NCBI GenBank assembly: GCA_029204225.1
Contig: CM055093.1
Span: forward strand, 30,079,777-30,143,776
Length of the DNA stretch: 64,000 bases
Origin: Diphasiastrum complanatum
Taxonomy: Eukaryota > Streptophyta > Lycopodiopsida > Lycopodiales > Lycopodiaceae
Direction of reading: 5' to 3'
Positions 56,116-64,000 of this stretch are shown here, piece after piece. Every line of letters begins with the position of its first letter. Within the stretch, counting starts at the first letter, position 1. The position numbers and the translations under genes are program-made. The notes under the pieces are model-generated. The model searched no databases and was not told where the DNA came from. It saw nothing but the letters and a program-made list of their open reading frames with translations.

Positions 56116-56935
56116 TCTTGATAAATTTGATTTGGTTCATAGTGATGTTTGTGGTCCAATGAGGACCGAACTTTTATTGATGACTTTTCCCGTTTTACAT
56201 GGATCTATCCTATGAAGGCTAAATCGGAAGTTTTTCAACGTTTCATATATTTTCTAGCAATGGTGGAAAATCAGTTTGGGCATTCTTTGAAGACTCTACG
56301 CACCGATCGATGAGGGGAATACATTAATAATACGTTCGGTGCATTCCTTTGAGAAAAGGGAATTCTACATCAAATGACAACTCCCTATACGCCTCAACAA
56401 AATGGTGTTGCCGAGCGAAAGAATCGCACACTTATGGAGATGGCCTGTTGCATGCTCAAAGCAAAGGGGCTGCCTCACAAGTTTTGGGCTGAAGTGGTTA
56501 TAATGGCAACATACATAAGCAATCGTTGTCTTACTAAAGCATTGAAAGTATTAACTCCTTATGAAGTTTGGTATGGGAAGAAGCCTTCAATCTCTCACTT
56601 TCGCATTTTTGGTTGTACGGCTTATGCTTTTATTCTGGATAAACTTCGTACAAAGCTTGAGGATAAAGGAGTTAAATGCATTTTTGTTGGCTATAGTAGT
56701 GAAAGCAAAGGCTATAGGCTGTTCAATTTGAGCACTAACAAGATTATTGCTAGTTGTGATGTGCATTTTGATGAAAAGAATTCATTGGATGTGGGCCCAA
56801 CTCATATCTTGAAGGGGGACATCCCACATAGTGTGAATGTTGAAGTTTTTCTAGATTTGGTACCATCTTCTATTGCTAGAGATAAGGGGCAGCAATCAAC
56901 CAGTTTTAACCTGCCCAACACCTCATAAAGTTTAG
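56116..56935 (+). pseudogene. Copia integrase, broken
   Basis: Catalytic region motifs are visible: VHSDVCGPMRTE with the first aspartate, LRTDR followed by a stop and GEY near 56,310, and TTPYTPQQNGVAERKNRTL with the glutamate. HFRIFGCTAYAFILDKLRTK and SCDVHFDEKN mark the C-terminal side. A second stop is near 56,350. A piece is missing after the first motif. The longest open part is 56,374-56,928. Confidence 0.85.
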
Positions 56936-56955
56936 AGCCTAATGTTCATCAAGAA

Positions 56956-57952
56956 TTGTGCATTGTTGCTCATAATCAGCCTGCAAGAACTATTGGACAA
57001 CAAGGACCAATTTTGGGAGATCTTGGACAGCCAAGTACGCTGTCGGAGGATCTTGGACAACAAATTGTAGGAAGAGACATGGCTGTTGGACAACCCAAAA
57101 CAGTCCCACGGTGGCTGTTGTCGACTTTGCGGAACAACAAAGTAAGTTCATTTTATGATGGAAAGACACGTGCCTCTAAAAAATCAGTGGACTATGCTGA
57201 TTTTTTATATTTTGCTCTTAGATCTCATGGAGATGTTGCAAAAGAACCTGTTTTCTATGAGCAGGCCACAGGAGTAAAATGCTGGGAGGATGCGATGCAA
57301 GATGAGTATGACTCACCTATGAAGAACCAGATTTGGGTTCTTGTTGATCTTCCTCATGGGAAAAAGGCAACTGGTTCTAAATGGGTATACAAAATCAAGT
57401 ATAAGGCAGATGGTAAGGTACAAGGCAAGGCTCATTGCCAAAGACTATGCTCAGCAAAAGGGGATTGATTATGAGAAGACTTTTTCTCCTACTGCTCGGA
57501 TGACTACCGTGAGAGTAGTAACCTGTTTGGCTGCCCACTTTGGTTGGCGTTTGCGACAACTTGACATAAAGACAACATTTCTCAATGGTGATCTCAATGA
57601 GGAAGTGTAACTTCAACAACCTGCTGGTTTTTTGGTTGAAAGCCAAGAAGAAAAAATTTGCCTTCTCGAGAAGGCACTTTATGGACTGAAGCAAGCTCTG
57701 AGGATGTGGTATCAAAAGATACATGCCTACTTTTGTGATCGAGGGTTTACTAATAGTCCTAGCGAATCTACTCTTTATGTCAAGCATACTTCAGACTATA
57801 TCATCATTATTTTGCTTTATGTCGATGATATTATTGTTACGGGAAGTAATGAGCAGCAGATTGATGCCGTAATACTTGATCTTGGTATGGTTTTTGAAAT
57901 CTCAGATTTAGGCCTATTGCACTTTTATCTTGGTCTTGAGATGGAACATTCA
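56956..57952 (+). pseudogene. Copia reverse transcriptase, truncated
   Basis: [20 protein letters not shown] and [19 protein letters not shown] are followed by a frameshift near 57,415, then [20 protein letters not shown] and [19 protein letters not shown]. After a stop at 57,608 come LLEKALYGLKQALRMWYQKI and LLYVDDIIVTGSNEQQIDAV with an intact YVDD, then ISDLGLLHFYLGLEME. The frame runs straight into transposase-like sequence near 57,953. Confidence 0.85.
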
Positions 57953-59992
57953 TGGGTATGCTTTGACCATGTCAAAAGAATACGTCGTTGGACAACAATG
58001 GAAGCCCATTTCTATGACCCTAGGTATGCAAATTATTTTTATTTGTTACATTGGCATAAATTTTTTCAGCTGAGTTGCTAACTGTTTGAGAATGGAATAT
58101 GTTGTGTGATGTATACAAAGCTTGCAAACAATAGCAATTTGTGAGGCGAAGGTGGAGGACACAACGACACAAGTTAAGTTTTGGGAAATGGTCAATGCTG
58201 TGATGCAAAAGCATGGGTTGAACTCAACCCAATTCAAAGAAATTTATGGCAGATGAAGTTGGTGCAAATTGGGCAGCTATAAGACAAATCTATGGTTTCG
58301 GAGATCATGTGCCCATGGAGGGTCGTGAGAGATCTTGTCTTTTTCATTTTAAGGACAGTTTGAAAAAACATACAGACCAGTGCATCATACAAGATAAGCG
58401 AAGTAAGCATGTTTCTTTGTGGGAGGATTGGAGATTGGTGATTGACATGACAGATGCCAGTGCAAAATATAATATAGTGAGGGCCTTCTAGCGTTCAAGA
58501 GTAGCATACCCCAGAAGAATCCCGACATTGGAGGCGTGGTTGTCTTGGTGGCACAGTAGATATTTTCATTGGGGCAGATATATGAGTGCGGCGAGTCTCT
58601 GATTCAGTAGAAGTTTGGAGATTTTTTTTGCTTGTTTTAAAATTATTGAATTTTCTTGATGAATGCAAAATTTCCTGCGAGGTTGTTGAGGATAAAGATA
58701 TTGCACATATTCCCACTTTGAATTTACCTGAGTCCAGGCACAGTAGTTGGCTTGCTGCCAAGGCCTATCGTTCACAACTATCTCTTTATGAGGCTTGTGT
58801 ATGTGATATGGTTAATGCAATCTTGCAAAGTGCAAGCCTATGCTTCATATGCGAAAGATCGCCCAAGTCTAAAAAAGTTGATCAGTATAGTTGCCTTCAA
58901 AAAGGCATCAGCTATGCAAGGACAACCTTTTGTCAATCTCGTACGTGATGTTGTTGATTTTGCATCATTGTCTTTTGGCAGCTCAGTTCTGAACGACAAC
59001 GAGAGGAGTGTTCCTGAAAAACGACCAGTGGAAGATTGGATGAAGGACGACATTAATGTATCCCATAGGCTCGACGTTGTTTATGTGAGTGTGCCAAGAC
59101 AAAGTACAACTTATGCTAAAGTGCCACATCATGAACGCATCATTAGATAACATCTTCAATTGTCAGTGGAGAGGGAGATTAACAAGACCATGTGGGCCAT
59201 CCGACGCATACCCAGTGGGAGTAAGATAACTTGCATGGGAATGGTGGATGGCAGAAAGAAATGTGGCCTTTTACTTACATCAGGAAAGGCAGTAGAAACT
59301 ATTGTTGCTCCTAGTTTTTATGGTAAGCGTCGACATAATAATGATGAAACAATGCAATATATGTGGTTTTGCCCTACTAATATCACTCACACATGGCAGC
59401 CAAATAAAAATATAGTCCAATCACCAGCAAAGAATGATGGTAGATGGTGTGTAAGCTCTGGGACATCGCTTAACCAAGATGAGGTTGACATTCTGAACAA
59501 GGATGGCTACATGTTGGAGTGCATGGAGACCAACAAAACCCGGATCAATGGGTCCTGTGGATGGGCAACCAACATGCCCACAAATGGAGGAATTTATCAC
59601 TCCAATGCAAAGAGGAAAAACAGGAAGGAGGAACTTAGTCTCTATTGCAACAAAGGAGAGAATTGCAAGAGCTATTGAACTGAGGACAACCATTGTTAAA
59701 GAGGATGTGAAAGTAAAAAATCAAGATGTTTCTTTTCATGTGCAAAGTTATGTAACAAATCAAATGGCAACACGTACATAGTCACCATCCAAGAATCTCC
59801 ACATTGCACTTGTGAAGATTTCATGAGAGGCACATCAAAAAGAAAATTTACACCTTGCAAGCACATGTACTTTGTTTATATTGTTGTTTTGGGGATGGAT
59901 ATTGACAACAATATGGTTATTCATCAACCACATTTGACTGTTTCTGAAATGTTTCAAATACTATCTAGGGAGATAAATGTACCACTTATCTG
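57953..59992 (+). pseudogene. Mutator-like transposase relic with SWIM zinc finger
   Basis: It begins with RRWTTMEAHFYDPRYAN near 57,985, then after a non-matching piece TIAICEAKVEDTTTQVKFWE and FMADEVGANWAAIRQIYGFG (58,240-58,310). Next come HFKDSLKKHTDQCI and TLEAWLSWWHSRYFHWGRYM. Further frame-shifted parts run to 59,780. At 59,800-59,880 CTCEDFMRGTSKRKFTPCKH fits a SWIM zinc finger (CxC...CxH). A transposase core followed by SWIM is the order seen in MULE transposases; the D of MAD is a plausible catalytic residue. Stops at 58,489, about 58,602 and 59,676 and shifts in at least four places make it non-functional. No terminal inverted repeats were found. Confidence 0.65.
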
Positions 59993-60556
59993 ACCTCTTG
60001 TGGCACATTTTGTGTGTGCTATAGTGAGGAGACTTTGTGGTGATAAACTGTGTGTTTTACCTTGCACCATCGTGAATAGAAATCACTTGTTCGGATCATC
60101 TTTCAAATGATGCACCTTCTATTATTGTGGGTGTCATAGTAGTTTATTTCTCGGACGACTCCTTGAGCTTTTATTGTTTACAACTGGTACATTTTATAAT
60201 ATGGTGCCTAAAATAACTTTCCATGGATACCTTGTGGAAAACATTGAAAATAACATACAATACTTAGATAGGTTGTATCATGGACAACCAACAATGCATT
60301 CAGCTTAAGTGCATTAACCAACAAAGATAGAGACAATTCTGAAACCCTAAAACCAGTTATTTTGATAACTAAAAAATGGGTCTAGACAATTTTGTGAGTA
60401 CAACTGGTTGCAGTATTGTAAAAAGGTAACACATCACGTGCCATCTTTTAAATGCCACGTCAGAAAACATGAACTCGCAAAACACACAAGTGATTTACTC
60501 GCAAGATGCCAAATCCCGATAAGAGTGTTTCGGAATGAGTACTATACTCAGGAATG
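59993..60556. other. No supported gene
   Basis: AT-rich sequence after the SWIM stop. It may include untranslated sequence of the transposon, but I see no inverted-repeat end. Confidence 0.5.
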
Positions 60557-63500
60557 GACTTTGTGCCTTTAAGGCTTCCGAGAACAAGGTGATTCTAAAA
60601 TAGTGATAAAATTTGGCATGCACATTGTAAAACCAAAAAAAAAGTACTTTCAGCTCAAAAGATTAAAATAAAAGCTTGATGACTCAATACCACCAAGAAT
60701 AGAGGAATAAAACCGTGCTTTTATTAAATAAGGATAAAAAACCCATCATTGCAAAAGGGTGAAACATGAAATCTGAATGCCAGAAAATCAAACTCAGTTA
60801 TAAAACATCAAACTAGGTGCTCATACCTACTGCCTGTGCTCATACCTAGTGCCTGATGTAATTCACTAGCTAGAATGGAGACACATCAATCAAGCTGGGG
60901 TGCTCTTTCTTGTAGCTATAAAATATAAATCTTATATGGTCGGAGCAGCTCCACGCGGCTGTCTGCTGCTGCTGCGGCTATTTTAGTATTATGACAGTCT
61001 ACGTTCTCCTCATCAGTTATCAGATCGATTATGACTTAGGCTTTAGCTGAGTACTTAGCTGTACGACTATAAATCGCTTTATGGGTTTTTATCTTTTTCG
61101 CCTGCAGAACACGTCTGAACTTTAGCTAGTCGTGGTAAATTGTAATTTGTAGTATAGCGAGTGAGCAACGTCATGGAATGATTAACGGTTGCATCTTAAA
61201 TTCTGATAGATTCATATTAGTAATCTTGATGGATTAGCTTTATACTAGCCTTTATAGAACCTGTCAGTTCACTAATCTAGTCTATAAATTTACATTTTTA
61301 ATAGTTCAATCGACGTTGCAAGACTTGCAACTTGCAAGTGAAGCCGAGTCGGCGTTACATAATTACAATTTCATGTCTAGTCCTAGATGTAAATGATGAA
61401 TCTGTCCATTGATCAATAGTCAATACTGAATGATGGGTGGGTATTGACCCTTGATTGGGGCCACGTCCCATCTGGATATCCTTCTGTTGATACAAAATAC
61501 AAATTTGTCTTTGCCATATCTTTGTTGAATATACGTTGTATTCTACTATGTTCAGTAACTAGTTACTATTTGGTAGTTGCTCTAGTCTATGCACACTGTC
61601 CAATCATGTTGTATTGATTGATTAAGGAAATATGCCAGTCGTTACTGATTGAGAATTTAGCACCTTGAACCTTCCAGGATGAAAAAATCTTATAGCTGGT
61701 TTTTTATCGTGAACTGGGATATTTTTTCCTTGGAAATTCAGTTAACAAAACGCCAAGGGGCCCGAGGCTGTTAACTTCAGACCATTTGCAGTCCCAGACT
61801 GCGCTGGAGCAGTTCCAACCCTTGAGTCCTATGCAACTTGAAAGTTGACGATGGGGACTTGCTTGAACGTTTTTAAGTGCTAGAAGGCCCTAGAAGGCTT
61901 AGAAGCCACTTGTGTCACAGCATTTACAAGGTATGTACTATGAATTATGAATCTCAGAGTAAATTATTTGGACTCCTAAGTGTGCTCACGTCAGAGTCAA
62001 GTTATCAAATAAAGTGGCAGTAGCTATCATTGCTGTTAAAAAACTGACAAAGTATTGCTGGCCCCTGGCCAATTATTGAAACTGAAATTGACATTTCATA
62101 GATCTATTAGTGTCAAACTTTGCAGGTATTGTAATTTTAATGTTTCAACTACTTTCCGTTAAGAATTTTACCCGTACAGGTTTTACTTCACATGTTTTAA
62201 GGCTTACATTTTGTTGTTGTGGCTGTTTGATGAAGTTGGGTAGAAATTTTTTTAAGGTCACTGATTGCTAATAGCTATTAACAAGCTATAAACTTCATGT
62301 TGGTTTAGACTTTAGAGTAAACGAAACATCAAATAAACATAGGTGAATTGGGGAATCCATGTGCAGCATCCTAGTTTGACGGCTGAGGTGACAATCCTAG
62401 GCTGGTCTATCTTGATTCTTGGCGCAACCAGGAGCCTAGTTCAGTCTATGACGGTTTCACGTAGGCTGCCAATTGTAATTTGTATCCAATTGTATACCAG
62501 AAACAATTAAGTGTTCTTTCCTTTCCATGCAGCCATTAGCTTTCTTGACTTGATGCATTTCAGAATTTTCAGTTGTGAGTTCTACTATGCAGCAACTACA
62601 TTTCCGAAGTTTCATCAGTCCCCTTTCTAAATACAATATTTTTTCTTGAATTTCACTACGTTTTCTTGCTATCAAGTTTCTTGGAATATGTCTCTGTTCT
62701 GTCCTTTCTAATTATGTTACACAGCACTACCTTTCCAAGTTTCCAAAACTGCATGATGATGAGGTCTTTTAGACCTCTGACCAAACTTCGTACATGGCTC
62801 AGGGTTCAGGGAGGTTGTCATAAGTCGAGTATCAGTCAAGCTCCAGAGTCGAGACATCCTGACCACCATAACGCTCATTGCTCAGTATGAACGAGACTCG
62901 GTGCTTACATAGTTATGCTTAGCCTTACAAGCCTTCCTGGGACCAATAGAATCTCGACTCTTAACCCTTGGAAAGGAGACTTGACCTCGTGATCCATAAC
63001 AAAGACTTATCCCATACATGAGCAATGACATTGACCCTGCATGAAAATTATTCAGGTCGCTTTAGGCTGTAGCAGAAATATCAATATTTCAGTTCCAACA
63101 GAGCCTGTCATCGTCAGACTCGCAAGTCCTGCTTCCGCTTATGGCCGGCCACCCACACCACCTACAGTCCCGGACCAAAGTCGAAACAGCATCTGTCAGC
63201 AGCAGTGAGTTTTAACTTTTAACCATCGAGGGAGTGGCAGCTAGTAGCTACGACACCAAAAGCATCACGTATTATCTTGTTCGCCAGACTGTATCAACAT
63301 GAATCATGAGAGCTGTGTCGGCACAACATCCAGGTTACGAATGTGACAGCCATAGTCTGATTAACATAGATGCCCGTTCCGAACATTATATGGTTCGGAA
63401 CGTCTATGGTCTGACCGTCTGATATATAAAAGCTAGATTCCAAGAATCACGATCCAAATAGAAGGATCTGGCACCATTACTGACAAAAGGCACAGAATAT

Positions 63501-64000
63501 TCCCCTATTACATACTAGCTAGGATAAAACTACATCTCAGTACATATCCAATTGGACCAATACGCAATTCCTCTGAAACTTATATTCTCTTCAAGCTTGC
63601 TCTCTAGTCTGCCACCTGAATAACAAAGAACTGCACTAAATAGCTCAAGATGATTATAAAAGATCCGGCCTTTGGGTCTGAAGGCTCTCTCTTTAATTGT
63701 GAGAGCTGTAGCTTTGCAGCATCAAATCCTTGCAGCCAGGATCAGAGCTAAATCAAGTTTACTGTATATAAAAATAATAAATCCAAAATCCAGGTACTTT
63801 TGTGCATTTAACATGCTTAAGTAAAAAACCGTGCCTGGACTGTGACCTCGCACTACAAGCCATAGGCCCATAGGCATAGAGATTTGTGATTTCGAGCTTG
63901 TGATTGTTTGATCTCGGTCAAGTACTACAATAGTACCTTACAATAGTACCTTGTGATAATTTTTGGACACTTTCCTTGAATAGCTGAAGTCAACAATAAA
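60557..64000. repeat. Direct duplication, copy 2 (runs off window)
   Basis: Same orientation as 27,080-30,538. It retains the GCT-rich patch near 60,965, the tatggccggccacccacacc block near 63,140 and the block gaatagctgaagtcaacaataaa that ends the window. A string gactataaatcgc near 61,066 is TATA-like; the copy 1 equivalent reads gactttaaatccc. The copies differ by many small indels. Copy 2 alone has a 55-bp hairpin insertion at 63,362-63,416. Confidence 0.85.
63355..63423. repeat. Small hairpin insertion with 7-bp direct repeats
   Basis: gtctgat occurs at 63,355-63,361 and again at 63,417-63,423. The 55 bp between them are absent from copy 1 near 29,970. They hold gttccgaac (63,376-63,384) and its reverse complement gttcggaac (63,393-63,401) around an 8-base loop, with catag/ctatg pairing further out. 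This looks like a tiny non-autonomous insertion with target duplication. Confidence 0.65.

Overview
The window is a transposon graveyard from a large plant nuclear genome. It is AT-rich and full of broken Ty1/copia and Ty3/gypsy retrotransposons, with tRNA-iMet-type primer sites, very long GA/CT microsatellites and a Mutator-like transposase relic with a SWIM zinc finger. I saw no rRNA, tRNA, CRISPR array, operon or intact host gene. The style (huge intergenic space, deeply decayed nested elements) fits a gymnosperm or another large-genome land plant, but nothing fixes the species.

Layout. 1-4,033: unrecognised sequence, then gypsy scraps including an LTR end at 3,869. 4,034-10,886: left arm of a large inverted duplication, made of a copia relic, a piece of a second copia and a gypsy LTR plus the end of gypsy pol. 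10,887-13,985: rest of that decayed gypsy element. 13,990-17,380: two half-elements of one copia family in tandem, each with a microsatellite inside its LTR. 17,381-18,497: a pair of compound microsatellites in inverted orientation around a diverged ~310-bp tandem dimer. 18,498-21,343: non-repetitive-looking sequence, CpG-richer in the middle. 21,344-26,480: a nearly full-length but broken copia on the minus strand. 27,080-30,538: first copy of a ~3.4-kb direct duplication. 31,500-34,638: gypsy scrap and two copia fragments. 34,639-41,112: right arm of the inverted duplication. 41,113-45,870: minus-strand gypsy with an internal deletion and a 25-bp minisatellite. 45,871-48,931: unrecognised. 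48,932-53,272: two minus-strand copia relics. 53,273-57,950: plus-strand copia with 5' LTR, primer site, gag, protease, integrase and reverse transcriptase. 57,953-59,992: the transposase/SWIM relic fused onto the truncated copia. 60,557-64,000: second copy of the direct duplication, running off the window.

Nothing here works together as a living pathway: every coding region has stops, frameshifts or missing domains. The interest lies in genome architecture. The main points are a three-element composite duplicated in inverted orientation, CT tracts on the sense strand within LTRs of two different copia families, an inverted pair of compound microsatellites, an exactly periodic 25-bp minisatellite, and a low-copy-looking direct duplication in which one copy carries a 55-bp hairpin insertion flanked by a 7-bp repeat. 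I did not find a convincing new biological system.
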